In this document: piece by piece, positions 43,585 to 52,323 of the stretch | Numbering within the stretch: position 1 is the stretch's first letter | Layout of the letters: each line of letters starts with the position of its first letter | Assembly: GCF_001493375.1 (NCBI RefSeq) | Contig: NZ_LN929897.1 | Span: forward strand, 828,754 to 892,753 | From: Streptomyces specialis | GTDB lineage: Bacteria; Actinomycetota; Actinomycetes; Streptomycetales; Streptomycetaceae | Length of the DNA stretch: 64,000 bases | Reading direction: 5' to 3' | The notes under the pieces: generated by a model | The model's input: the letters and a program-made list of their open reading frames with translations, nothing else | The model's database searches: none | What the model was told of the DNA's origin: nothing | Translations under genes and position numbers: made by a program

Positions 43585-45618
43585 TCAGCTCCTCGTCCGG
43601 CGCGTGATCACCAGGCAGCCGGACGTCCCGTCCCGCCGTGCCTCGTGACCCGCGTCGATGTAGGTGGTGGTGGTCTGTTCCAGGACGATGGCGGGCCCGG
43701 CGAGGACCTCGGTGACGGCGTCGCGGTCGACGACGGCGAAGTCGCGCCGGCGCCGCTCGGCGAACGAGTACGCGGTCAGGGAGGGCCGGGCGGGCAGGTC
43801 CGCGCGGGGCGCCGGCGCGCCGACGCGCCGTCGCGGCAGCGGGCGGCGCAGGGTCGCGCGGGTCGCGACGACCTGCACCCGCTCGTCCATCACGTGGCCG
43901 TACTGGACGTCGTACTCCGCGGTGAACAGCGCCTCCAGCCCGGCCGCGGTGGCGGCGACGCGCCGGCCGTCGAGCGGGACGCCGACCGTGAGCGCGTGGT
44001 CCTGCCCGGCGTAGCGCATGTCGAGGGCCGCCTCGAAGACCGTCTCCTCCCGCGCCTGTGCGCCGGCGCGCTCCACGAGGTCGGCGTACAGCTCGGCGAG
44101 CAGCGCGTCGAGCTGCCCCACGGCCTCCTCGCCGAGGTCGAGGACCTTGGTGCGGGCGGCCGTGTGGGTGATCTCCGCACCCAGCAGGCCCCACGCCGAG
44201 AAGTTGCCGGCGAACGGCGGCACCACCGTGGTGTCGATGGCGAGTTCGTCGGCGACCACGCCGGAGAACAGGGGGCCGGCGCCACCGAAGGGCATGAGCG
44301 CGCACCGGCGGGGATCGATGCCGCGCTCGACGGTCACCTCCCGGATGGCGCCGGCCATCGCCGCCGCGGCGATGCGGATGACGCCGGCGGCGACATCGTC
44401 GGCGGACAGGCCGAGCCGCTCCGCGATCCCCGCCAGGGAACGGGTGGCGGCCTCGCGGTCGAGCACCCAGCCGTTCGCGAGCTGTCCCGGCCCGAACATG
44501 CCGAGGTGGCAGGCCGCGGCCGTCGTGGTGGGCTCGGTGCCGCCCTGCCCGTAGCAGGCCGGTCCTGGGCTCGCGCCGGCGCTGCGCGGGCCGACGCGCA
44601 GCAGACCGCCCTCGTCCACGAAGGCGACGGAGCCGCCGCCCGCACCGATCGAGCGGACGTCGACCCAGGGCGCGAGGACGGGGATGCCCTCGATGCTGCC
44701 CTCGTACTGGAGCTGCGGGCGGCCGTCGACCACGAGCGCGGTGTCGAAGCTCGTGCCGCCGACGTCCGCGGTGATCGCGTACGGCAGGCCGAGCAGCCGG
44801 GAGATCTCCGCCGCGCCCTGCACACCGGCGACGGGCCCGGACATGATGGTCTCGAACGGGCGGTCGCGGGCCTGCCGCAGCGGCAGCGCGCCCCCGCCGG
44901 ACCGGGTGACCAGCACCTCCGCCTCGCAGCCGAGACCGGCCAGTCCGGCTTCCAGGGCGTCGAGGTACGTGGACGTCTTCGGGCGCACGTACGCGTCGAC
45001 GGTGGTCGTGGTGGTGCGTTCGTACTCGCGGTACTCGGCGGCCACCTCGTGGGACAGCGAGATCTGTCCCGTGAAGCCCGCCTCGGCCAGGAGTCCGGCG
45101 ACGCGGCGCTCGTGGACCGGGTTGGCGTACGCGTGCAGGAGGACGACGGCGACCGAGTCGACGCCCGCCGCGCGCAGTTCCGGCACGAGGGCGCGGACGT
45201 CGGCCTCGGCGAGCGGGGTGAGGACCTCGCCGCGGAAGCCGACGCGCTCGGTCACCTCGAAGCGCCGGTGGCGGGGGACCAGCACCTCCGGCTCGCGGCA
45301 GAACAGATCGAAGGCGTCCGTGCGGTCACCCCGGCGCAGTTCGATCACGTCGCGGAAGCCGCGGGTGGTGATGATGCCGACGGTCGCCCCCTCGCGGGTG
45401 AGGAGAGCGTTGAGGCCGATGGTGGTGCCGTGCAGGAAGTAGGCCAGCGAGCCGACCCGCTCCGTGCCGACTCCGGCCCGCACGGCGTCCAGCACGCCCT
45501 TCTCGGGGGCCCGCGGGGTGGTCGGCCGCTTGGCCACCCGTATCTCCCCCGTGGCGTCGTCGCACATGATGAGGTCGGTGAACGTGCCTCCGACGTCCAC
45601 TCCGACTCGGCTCGACAT
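43585..45618 (-). CDS. hyuA: Hydantoinase A / oxoprolinase family protein (HyuA)
   Basis: 677 aa. Starts SSRVGVDVGGTFTDLIMCD, the ATP-binding ASKHA motif, followed by LLTREGATVGIITTRGFRDV; further GADVGGTSFD-like sequence (ITADVGGTSFDTALVVDG) and IGAGGGSVAFVDEGG, all family signatures. ATG 45618 has ggaggg upstream; the frame extends to 45681. First gene of the catabolic operon. Related pairs include N-methylhydantoinase, 5-oxoprolinase and acetone or acetophenone carboxylase; the substrate cannot be told from sequence. Confidence 0.9.
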   Translation of the reverse strand: MSSRVGVDVGGTFTDLIMCDDATGEIRVAKRPTTPRAPEKGVLDAVRAGVGTERVGSLAYFLHGTTIGLNALLTREGATVGIITTRGFRDVIELRRGDRTDAFDLFCREPEVLVPRHRRFEVTERVGFRGEVLTPLAEADVRALVPELRAAGVDSVAVVLLHAYANPVHERRVAGLLAEAGFTGQISLSHEVAAEYREYERTTTTTVDAYVRPKTSTYLDALEAGLAGLGCEAEVLVTRSGGGALPLRQARDRPFETIMSGPVAGVQGAAEISRLLGLPYAITADVGGTSFDTALVVDGRPQLQYEGSIEGIPVLAPWVDVRSIGAGGGSVAFVDEGGLLRVGPRSAGASPGPACYGQGGTEPTTTAAACHLGMFGPGQLANGWVLDREAATRSLAGIAERLGLSADDVAAGVIRIAAAAMAGAIREVTVERGIDPRRCALMPFGGAGPLFSGVVADELAIDTTVVPPFAGNFSAWGLLGAEITHTAARTKVLDLGEEAVGQLDALLAELYADLVERAGAQAREETVFEAALDMRYAGQDHALTVGVPLDGRRVAATAAGLEALFTAEYDVQYGHVMDERVQVVATRATLRRPLPRRRVGAPAPRADLPARPSLTAYSFAERRRRDFAVVDRDAVTEVLAGPAIVLEQTTTTYIDAGHEARRDGTSGCLVITRRTRS

Positions 45619-45785
45619 CCTGGCCCTCCGCTTCGTTGCCTGTGCCCGGCCGTCCCGGTCGTCCCGGTCGTCCGGTGCCAACCGCCGTTACTATGTGACG
45701 GACGTCATGTGGCGGGAAGCCGCAAAACCCGATGGTCGCCATAGGCCGCCTCGATGACCTGTGGGAACCGTGCGAGGGAAGTGAT

Positions 45786-46748
45786 GTGCGGGTGCGCCTC
45801 AACCGGGTCGATCTGAACCTGCTGACGTCACTGCGCGCGCTGCTGAGGCACCGGAGCGTGACGCGCGCGGCGGAGGAGCTGATGGTCAGCCAGCCGACGA
45901 TGAGCGCCGCTCTGGCGCGACTCCGCCGGCACTTCGAGGACGACCTGCTCACCCGCGTCGGCAACCGGAGTGAACTCACGCCGTTCGCCCGGCAGTTGTG
46001 TGAACACGTCGAGGTGGCGGCGCGCGCGGTCGATGGCGTGTTCGGCACCCGGCCCGGGTTCTCCCCGCGCGGGACGAGGCGCCAGTTCGTGGTCGCCGCC
46101 TCGGACTACGCGCTGCCGGTGATCGGCGACGAGCTCCTGCGGATCATCGACGCGAGCGGCGAGGGCGTCCGGGTCAGGTTCGCGCCCCTGGCGACGGCCG
46201 CGACCGAGCGTCCGGACGAGTTCCTCCGGGACGTGGACACGATGATCATGCCCCACGGCGCCCTCAGCGACGTCCCCCACCTCGACCTGTTCGAGGACCG
46301 GTGGGTCTGTCTGCTCGACGAGAGCAACCCCGCCGCCACCGAGGGCCTGACGCGCGACGCCCTGAGCACGCTTCCCTGGGTCATGACCTACCACCACGCG
46401 ACGATGTCGACGCTGGGCGCGCGGACCCTGCGGATGCACGGCATCGAGCCGGACGTCCGGCTGGGCACCGACAGTTTCCTGGCCGTCCCCAGCCTCGTGA
46501 CCGGGACGAACAACCTCGCGCTGCTGCAACGCCGGCTCGTCTCGACCGTCGGCCTGCCGCCCGGCGTGAAGGCGGTGGAGTTCCCGTTCGAGTCCCCCGT
46601 CATGAGGCTGGCGCTGTGGTGGCATCCGTCACGCGAGTCCGACCCCGCCCACCGCTGGCTGCGCGACCAGTTCCTCCGCGCCGCCTCCTACCTCCCCGAC
46701 CTCGACCCGTCTCTTTTTCACCTCTCCGCGCCCAGCACGGAGAAGTAG
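45786..46748 (+). CDS. LysR-family regulator of the catabolic operon
   Basis: 320 aa. N-terminal winged helix-turn-helix (LLTSLRALLRHRSVTRAAEE, then LMVSQPTMSAALARLRRHF) with the NodD-like start DLNLL. The C-terminal effector domain is of the PBP2_NodD-like type, ending in ALWWHPSRESDPAHRWLRDQ, which is typical of NahR/LinR regulators of aromatic catabolism. GTG at 45786 with gagggaag; an in-frame ATG at 45732 is possible. Divergent from hyuA, so probably its activator. Confidence 0.87.
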   Translation: MRVRLNRVDLNLLTSLRALLRHRSVTRAAEELMVSQPTMSAALARLRRHFEDDLLTRVGNRSELTPFARQLCEHVEVAARAVDGVFGTRPGFSPRGTRRQFVVAASDYALPVIGDELLRIIDASGEGVRVRFAPLATAATERPDEFLRDVDTMIMPHGALSDVPHLDLFEDRWVCLLDESNPAATEGLTRDALSTLPWVMTYHHATMSTLGARTLRMHGIEPDVRLGTDSFLAVPSLVTGTNNLALLQRRLVSTVGLPPGVKAVEFPFESPVMRLALWWHPSRESDPAHRWLRDQFLRAASYLPDLDPSLFHLSAPSTEK

Positions 46749-47103
46749 AGAAGGGACCGCCTCGAGGCCGCGACCGTCCGCGGTACCCGTTACGCGCATC
46801 GCACCGCCCGTCCCGCGATCGGGAAACGTCCACAGCTCCCCCCGGATGCGGAAGTTCCCGAGCAGCGCGCCGAAACCGGGCCGGAGCGATCTCCCGGTCA
46901 GTCGGCCACTGAAGGTCGTCCCGGCCATGGTGAACCCCAGGGCCGACTACGTCACCACCATGGAACCCGATCCGGGCTTCCCGCAGACCCCTGCCGGCCG
47001 CCACCGGTCACGACCCGTGCCTCCTCACCGGCAACTGCCTCGCCACTCCGGCCAGGGGCGGGGTGACCAACTCCCCATTGGCCTGCCCAGCCCACTGCCC
47101 GTC
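46749..47103. other. 355-bp stretch without a supported gene
   Basis: Between the LysR and the methyltransferase genes. A minus-strand frame starting at 46928 (AGTTFSGRLTGRSLRPGFG) shows protein-like composition but runs into the LysR gene and has no family I recognise. It may be a short remnant. No clear hairpin terminator was found. Confidence 0.4.
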
Positions 47104-47994
47104 TCACCGGTCGCCGCACGCATCGGGTCGGCGGTGGGTGAGGTGGTGCGGTGGTGAGGAGAGGTGGATGAGGTGCATGCGGTAGCCCTCCACCTGGGGG
47201 AGGTGTTGGTGGGCCAGGTCGGTCAGCATCTGCCGGGTCGGGGCCGGTAGCGCGTCGTGGACGCCGGGGGGCAGCGTGGACATGGTGTGGGTGCCGAGGA
47301 GGCGGCTGCCGGGGACCCATGCGGTGATGATGTCCGCGTCGGCGCAGCCCCATCGCATGCGGGCCTCGACCTTGCTGAGGGCGTCGTGCTGGTCCTGGGC
47401 TTCGAGCAGTGGGGGACTGATGGTGTCCAGCGCCAGCCAACTGCCCGGGAACGCGGCGGCGATCCGTTCGATCACGCCTCGGACGTCGGCCTCGTGGAGG
47501 AAGGGCAGCACGGCCTCGGCCGAGAACAGGCAGGGACCCGGGGAGTGTTCGCGGATCACGCGGAGCCAGTCGTCGTCGGTCACCGAGGCGGCGAGCATGC
47601 GTCGGCGCGGGGTGTCGGTGAAGAACGCGCGGCGCAGCTCGATGACATCCGGCAGGTCGAGGTCGAACCAGAGCGCCCGCCCGTTGTCCACCCTCTCGTG
47701 GCGGGTGTTGAGACCGGTGCCGATCTCCACCACCGTCCCGGCGGGGTGCCGGGCCAGGAAGTCGCGTGTCCAGGAGTCGAACAGCAGGGTGCGCAGGACC
47801 GTGCCGGTCAGGCTCGGCAGGCCGTCGAAGCGCGAGAAGTCGTAGTCGATCGCCTCGACCATCTCCGCGGCCCGGGGGTCGCGGAGCGCGGGCTCGGGCT
47901 TGTGCTGCTCCACGGCGCGGCCGTAGAGCGGTATCAGGAGCGTCTCCTGGGCGGCGCCCAGGGAAGGCGTGCGGCGGCTCAACGCGGTCTCCAT
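47104..47994 (-). CDS. LCM-family O-methyltransferase (TcmP-like)
   Basis: 296 aa. Hallmarks of the leucine carboxyl methyltransferase family: TLLIPLYGRAVEQHKPEPAL with DPRAAEMVEAIDYDF, VVEIGTGLNTRHER (SAM motif), WFDLDLPDVIELRRAFF and FSAEAVLPFLHEADVR. Common in actinobacterial polyketide clusters, but here alone. ATG start. Its start is about 69 bp from the Zur-like box, so it might share zinc control. Confidence 0.88.
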   Translation of the reverse strand: METALSRRTPSLGAAQETLLIPLYGRAVEQHKPEPALRDPRAAEMVEAIDYDFSRFDGLPSLTGTVLRTLLFDSWTRDFLARHPAGTVVEIGTGLNTRHERVDNGRALWFDLDLPDVIELRRAFFTDTPRRRMLAASVTDDDWLRVIREHSPGPCLFSAEAVLPFLHEADVRGVIERIAAAFPGSWLALDTISPPLLEAQDQHDALSKVEARMRWGCADADIITAWVPGSRLLGTHTMSTLPPGVHDALPAPTRQMLTDLAHQHLPQVEGYRMHLIHLSSPPHHLTHRRPDACGDR

Positions 47995-48062
47995 GCCTGT
48001 CGGTCCCCAGGGTCTCGCGGTCCTCGGCGCTGCCCGCCGCGAGCCCTGCGCGTATCATACAG

Positions 48063-48081
48063 AAACGGTAATCATTTTCAC
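48063..48081. promoter_or_regulatory. Zur-like (zinc uptake regulator) box
   Basis: The sequence GGTAATCATTTTCA, read in reverse as TGAAAATGATTACC, matches the streptomycete Zur consensus (TGAAAATGATTTTCA-like) in most positions. It lies directly upstream of a COG0523 GTPase, a typical Zur-regulated gene. Confidence 0.75.
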
Positions 48082-48098
48082 TAGCGATGAGGGTTCTC

Positions 48099-49322
48099 GT
48101 GACACGAGGTGACGTCCGGCTTCCGGTGACCGTTCTCTCCGGCTTTCTCGGTGCGGGCAAGACGACCCTGCTCAACCATGTGCTGGCCAACCGCGAGGGG
48201 CTCCGGGTCGCGGTCATCGTCAACGACATGAGCGAGGTCAACATCGACGCGGCGCTGGTCCGGGACGGCGGTTCCCTGTCCCGCACGGAGGAGCGGCTGG
48301 TGGAGATGACCAACGGCTGCATCTGCTGCACGCTGCGGGACGACCTCCTGGAGGAGGTGGACCGCCTGGCGCGCGCCGGCCGGTTCGACTATCTGCTGAT
48401 CGAATCCAGCGGCATCTCCGAACCGATGCCGGTCGCGGCCACCTTCTCCTTCCCCCGGGACGACGGGGCCACCCTGGGCGACCTGGCGCGCCTGGACACC
48501 ATGGTGACGGTGGTGGACGCGGCGAACTTCGTTCCCGAGCTGACGCGCGGGGACGCTCTGACCGACCGCGGCCTGGACCAGTACGAGGACGACGAGCGGA
48601 CCGTCAGCGATCTGCTGGCGGATCAGGTCGAGTTCGCCGATGTGCTGGTGCTCAACAAGACCGATCTCGTCGGTCCCGACCACACCGTCCGCCTGGAGGC
48701 GGCGTTGCGCCGCCTCAACCCGGCGGCCCGGGTGATCCGCGCGAGCCACGGCCGGGTCCCGCTCCGGGAGATCCTCGGCACGGGCGGTTTCAGCCTGGCC
48801 AAGGCCCAGGAGGCCCCGGGCTGGCTGGCCGAACTCAACGGCGATCACGTGCCGGAGACCGAGGAGTACGGGATCTCCAGCCTTCTCTTCCGCTCCGGCC
48901 GGCCCTTCCATCCCGGCCGCCTGTGGGCCTTCGTCACCGAGCGGCTCGACAGCGGCGCGTTCGGCTCGGTGCTGCGTTCCAAGGGCTTCTTCTGGCTGGC
49001 GACCCGGCCGCGGATCACCGGCCTGTGGTCCCAGGCGGGATCCGTCGCGCGGTTCGAGCCGTCCGGTGTCCGTGCCGCCCCGGCGGAGGGCGGCCTGTCA
49101 TCGGGTCAGGAACTCGTCTTCATCGGTACGGACCTGGACAAGGAGGCGCTGCGGTCGGCGCTGGCCGCCTGCCTGCTCGACGATGCCGAGTGGCGGGCGG
49201 GGGCAGCCGTCTGGTGCGGGTACGAGGACCCCTTCCCGGAGTGGGACGGCCTCGGCCCGGACGACGGACACGCGCACCACCACCACCACCACGACCGGGC
49301 CGGGACACCGAACGTCGTGTGA
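48099..49322 (+). CDS. COG0523 / CobW-family zinc-linked GTPase with His-rich tail
   Basis: 407 aa G3E GTPase. Walker A SGFLGAGKTT (14-23), the metal motif NGCICCTLR (C74/C76/C77 of CxCC), and NKTD for guanine. The C-terminal half is the CobW_C domain, and the C-terminal tail is a histidine run (HAHHHHHHDR). GTG 48099 has AGGG 5 nt upstream and is preferred; an ATG at 48087 is in frame. With the Zur-like box, this is a zinc-starvation metallochaperone candidate (ZagA/YeiR/ZNG1-type). Confidence 0.9.
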   Translation: MTRGDVRLPVTVLSGFLGAGKTTLLNHVLANREGLRVAVIVNDMSEVNIDAALVRDGGSLSRTEERLVEMTNGCICCTLRDDLLEEVDRLARAGRFDYLLIESSGISEPMPVAATFSFPRDDGATLGDLARLDTMVTVVDAANFVPELTRGDALTDRGLDQYEDDERTVSDLLADQVEFADVLVLNKTDLVGPDHTVRLEAALRRLNPAARVIRASHGRVPLREILGTGGFSLAKAQEAPGWLAELNGDHVPETEEYGISSLLFRSGRPFHPGRLWAFVTERLDSGAFGSVLRSKGFFWLATRPRITGLWSQAGSVARFEPSGVRAAPAEGGLSSGQELVFIGTDLDKEALRSALAACLLDDAEWRAGAAVWCGYEDPFPEWDGLGPDDGHAHHHHHHDRAGTPNVV

Positions 49323-49326
49323 CGAT

Positions 49327-49349
49327 CCGGCCCGCCGCGGCCGGGCCGG
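49327..49349 (+). terminator. Possible terminator after the GTPase gene
   Basis: An 8-bp GC hairpin (CCGGCCCG at 49327-49334, CGGGCCGG at 49342-49349), just after the stop codon and before the convergent MarR gene. No T tract. Confidence 0.4.
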
Positions 49350-49366
49350 CGGCGTGCGGGGGAGGG

Positions 49367-49762
49367 TCAGCCGGGGCCGAGGTTCGCGATGCGGGTGAGC
49401 AGCGCGTGCAGTGTCTCCCGCTCGGGCTGTTCGAGCGGCGCGAGCAGTTCGTTCGTCACGCGCAGGCACGCCTCGTCTGTGTCGCGCAGGTAGGCGCGGC
49501 CACTGCCGGTCAGGACCACAATCCGGCTGCGCCGGTCGTCGGGGGAGGGGCGGCGTTCGGCGAAGCCGAGCTTCTCCAGGTCGTCGACCAGGCCGACGAT
49601 CGCGCTCGGGTCGTAGCCGAGGCGCGCGCTCAGCTCGCGTTGCGGAGCGCCTTCGGAGGTGGCGAGGAAGCGCAGCAGCGCGTAGTGCCGCAGCCGTAGG
49701 CCCGATTCCTGGAGGGAGGCGTTGAACAGCCGCCCGGAGCGCTGACCCACGCGGTACAGGAG
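49367..49762 (-). CDS. MarR-family regulator, 5' end lost in adapter artefact
   Basis: C-terminal 130 or so residues of a MarR protein: LLYRVGQRSGRLFNASL..., then LRLRHYALLRFLATSEGAPQ and the wing ELSARLGYDPSAIVGLVDDLEKLGF and ERRPSPDDRRSRIV, intact. The open frame continues upstream, but the extra N-terminal part translates Nextera adapter sequence (block at 49765-49890) and is not real. The true N-terminus probably lies in 49890-50000 or is lost. Confidence 0.8.
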   Translation of the reverse strand, partial: LLYRVGQRSGRLFNASLQESGLRLRHYALLRFLATSEGAPQRELSARLGYDPSAIVGLVDDLEKLGFAERRPSPDDRRSRIVVLTGSGRAYLRDTDEACLRVTNELLAPLEQPERETLHALLTRIANLGPG

Positions 49763-49764
49763 GA

Positions 49765-49890
49765 TGTCTCGTATACACATCTGACGCTGCCGACGAAGAG
49801 GACAGTGGAGTACTGTGAGGGCTACGTGGATGCGATAAAAGAAAGACAGTGTGAGAGGGAGACTCGTGGGCTCGGAAATGTGTATAGGAG
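49765..49890. other. Nextera adapter artefact block (C)
   Basis: 49765-49796 reproduces the read-1 end (TGTCTCGTATACACATCT then GACGCTGCCGACGA). It is followed by AGAGGACA and degraded P5-like bases. 49861-49890 reproduces the read-2 end (CTCGTGGGCTCGGAAATGTGTATA). Two library ends face each other with a T/A-rich remnant between. Confidence 0.92.
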
Positions 49891-50118
49891 GTGCGCTGCT
49901 GGCGGGCGATGACGGACTCCCTGGTCGAGGTTCTTCCCGGGCCGCTTCTGCGAACTGGCTGGGACCAGGATGGCCCACCTCGCCCGGGGAGACCCGCCGT
50001 GGGGGGACACCGATCGCCGCTCCCGCGGAGGCGTGGGCTCCGGGACGGCGTGTGCCCGGCCCGGACGGGGGCGTGGGGTTTCCGTCCGGGCCGGGGGATC
50101 GAGAGGGGAAGGGCGGGG

Positions 50119-51030
50119 TCAGGCGGCGCAGTTGGTGCTGCGGTACTCCTGGATGGTGCCGCCCGCGCTGGGCGCGGGGCAGAGGAACTGCTCGTAGCGG
50201 GTGTCGTTGTCGACGTAGAGCTTGAGCCAGGCCACGGTGTACTGCGCGATGGTGGAGTTGAAGCTGACGGGGGTGGTGTGCGTCCCGTTGTTCAGCTCCA
50301 GGTAGGCGCGCTCCTGGGTGCCGAGGCTGGTGTAGAACGGCTCGGCGTGCTGGCCGACGCGGGTGACGGTGTCGTTCTCACTGCCGAAGATCAGCGTGGG
50401 TGAGGTGACCGAGGACCAGGTCTTGGTCGTGTGGTACGGGGTCAGCGGGACGACGGCCTGGATCTCCGGGCGGAGTTGGGCGGCGCGCAGGGCGGCGCCG
50501 CCGCCCATGGAGTGACCGGCCACAGCCAGGTGGTCGGGGTCGATCCGGCTGCGGACGGTGCTGGTGTCGGTGAGGTAGTCCAGCGCGTCCAGAAGCTGCT
50601 CGGCGCGGGAGTTGGGCTGGTCGTAGCGGCTCTCGGTGTCGATGGTAAAGACGACGAACCCGTGCGACGCCAGGGTGCGGCCGTACCAGGCGACCGCCGA
50701 CTGGGTGGAGGTGTAGCCGGGGGAGATGGCTATCGCGCCGAAGGTGCCCTGGCTGGTGTCGGTGGGGTAGTAGATCGTGCCGCCGTCGAAGGTCGGCCGG
50801 TCGGAGACCGTGGTGGTCGCGTAGTCGAACGGCCCCTCCTGGGCCTGGATCGCGGCGAGCGTCGGGTCCGGGCCGCGCCGGAACTCCTCCTCCTCCGCCG
50901 CCGTGTCCGCCGCGACGGCCGTCCCGGACAGCGCGGGTACGGACCCGGCGCAGAGCAGCGCGGCACCGGCCAGGACACCGGTCACGGCGGCCTTGAGCCG
51001 CCATCTGCGGTGAATCGTGCGGTGATGCAT
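50119..51030 (-). CDS. Secreted cutinase / polyester (PET) hydrolase-like enzyme
   Basis: 303 aa. Signal peptide (AAVTGVLAGAALLCAGSVPA; cleavage near 42). The mature part closely follows actinobacterial type I polyester hydrolases (TfCut2, LCC): FRRGPDPT, GGTIYYP, AISPGYTS (oxyanion Y106), GHSMGGG (S174), acid D220, NGTHTTP (H251), and a C-terminal disulfide C284-C301. At the TfCut2 W155 site there is Y199 (LTPYHTTKTW), and E218 takes the Ca-site Asp. ATG 51030, ggag upstream. Alpha/beta hydrolase expected to cleave polyesters or cutin-like esters. Confidence 0.88.
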   Translation of the reverse strand: MHHRTIHRRWRLKAAVTGVLAGAALLCAGSVPALSGTAVAADTAAEEEEFRRGPDPTLAAIQAQEGPFDYATTTVSDRPTFDGGTIYYPTDTSQGTFGAIAISPGYTSTQSAVAWYGRTLASHGFVVFTIDTESRYDQPNSRAEQLLDALDYLTDTSTVRSRIDPDHLAVAGHSMGGGAALRAAQLRPEIQAVVPLTPYHTTKTWSSVTSPTLIFGSENDTVTRVGQHAEPFYTSLGTQERAYLELNNGTHTTPVSFNSTIAQYTVAWLKLYVDNDTRYEQFLCPAPSAGGTIQEYRSTNCAA

Positions 51031-51420
51031 GGGGGAACTCCTTTGTTCTCGTGGGCAGAACGGAGGTGCACGTGGCCGGCCCCGTGAGAGGGGGCCGGCG
51101 AACCGTCGCACCGCGGGAGCCGGCGGCTGAGCGACATCGGTGGCGCACGTCCGGGAGCGGGCGTTGACGCGCCGGTGCCACGAACGGCTCTTCGGTGCGG
51201 CACGAGCAGGTGGGAGAGACGGTAGCGAGGCGACCAGTGTTCGACAATGGCGAACCATTGTTCTTCACAATTATTGTTTGTGGCTACCTTCTAAGGTGGG
51301 CTCCTGTGCGGACCGGGACGAAAACGGTCCCTCGGCTCGTCAGCGCCTGACAAGGGGAACTCCGCCCGCCGGAGGCGGGCGATCAACCGTCCGTCGGGGC
51401 GAACAGGGCGCGCCGGGCGG
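51031..51420. other. Intergenic region with operator-like palindromes upstream of the polyester hydrolase
   Basis: About 390 bp without a gene. It holds two AT-rich palindromes: ACAATGG-cgaa-CCATTGT (51245-51262) and ACAAT-T-ATTGT (51268-51278), sharing the ACAAT half-site four times. An 8-bp hairpin (CGCCCGCC/GGCGGGCG at 51363-51381) lies near the XRE gene's 3' end. Probable promoter and operator of the hydrolase gene. Confidence 0.6.
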
Positions 51421-52323
51421 TCAGTTCCCGGTCGTCCGGTGCGTCCCGGGGTGGGGTGCGGGCGTCTGCCGGGTGGCGAGGAGGTCGAGCAGGTGGAGCT
51501 TGCCGGCGGCGGCCCCGCCCGGTGCCGCGGTGAGGATCACGACGCGCAGGTCGCCGCCGGACTCGGTGAGGATGTCGCAGTCGAGGTCGAGCGCCCCGGC
51601 GTCGGGGTGGTGGATGGTCTTGGTGTGCGGGGCGTGGCCGCTCACCTCGTGGGTGTCCCACAGGGCGGCGAAGCGCGGGCTGGCGTCGCGGAGGTCGGCG
51701 ACGAGGCGGTGCAGGGCCGGTTCCGCGGGGTAACGGGCGCGGGCGGCCCGCAGGTCGGAGACGACCGCGGTCTCGAAGCGGGTCCGCTGCCGGGCGGTGT
51801 GGGCCACACGGCCGGGCGGGCCGACGAAGTGCCGCCAGACGAGGTTGCGGTGCCGGCCCGCCAGGGCGGACGGGTCGCCCGTCACGGTGGCGTAGAGGGG
51901 GTTCCAGGCGAGGGGCGTCCAGGCCGCGTCGTAGACACCGACGGGTGTGCCCGCCATCTGGTCGAGCAGCCGCCGCACGCCCGGCGTGATCCGGCCCCAC
52001 CGGCGGCCGTTCGCCGGTTCGGGCTGTCCCGCCAGCAGGAACAGATGCGAGCGTTCGGCCTCCGACAGCCGCAACGCCCGCGCGAGGGCCCCGAGTACCT
52101 GGACGGACGGGGACGTCGCCCGGCCCTGCTCCAGGCGGGTCACGTACTCGGGCGAGATGCCCGCCAGCAGGGCCAGCTCCTCGCGTCGCAGGCCGGGCGT
52201 ACGGCGGGCCCGTCCGTCGGGGAGCCCCACCGCGCCGGGAGGGACGCGGTCACGCCAGCGGCGCAGCGCCTCACCCAGGTCGCCACCGTGCCGCCGTGGT
52301 TGCCTGCCGCCGCGCGCGCTCAT
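51421..52323 (-). CDS. XRE-family regulator with MmyB-like ligand domain
   Basis: 300 aa. N-terminal helix-turn-helix with the RRTPGLRREELALLAGISPE signature, followed by YVTRLEQGRATSPS. The C-terminal MmyB-like domain starts at about residue 110 (MAGTPVGVYDAAWTPLAWNP). Divergent from the SDR gene with 102 bp between starts; in many streptomycetes such a regulator controls an adjacent SDR, so an autoregulated regulator-reductase pair is likely. ATG start. Confidence 0.88.
   Translation of the reverse strand: MSARGGRQPRRHGGDLGEALRRWRDRVPPGAVGLPDGRARRTPGLRREELALLAGISPEYVTRLEQGRATSPSVQVLGALARALRLSEAERSHLFLLAGQPEPANGRRWGRITPGVRRLLDQMAGTPVGVYDAAWTPLAWNPLYATVTGDPSALAGRHRNLVWRHFVGPPGRVAHTARQRTRFETAVVSDLRAARARYPAEPALHRLVADLRDASPRFAALWDTHEVSGHAPHTKTIHHPDAGALDLDCDILTESGGDLRVVILTAAPGGAAAGKLHLLDLLATRQTPAPHPGTHRTTGN

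Noticed and set aside
46629..46928. Small minus-strand frame (AGTTFSGRLTGRSL...)
   Set aside because: Runs into the LysR gene and has no family match that I can recognise; kept only as an unannotated region.
49367..49978. Extended MarR frame with N-terminal IHISEPTSLP and QRQMCIRD residues
   Set aside because: Those residues come from the adapter block; only the part from about 49762 downward is native.
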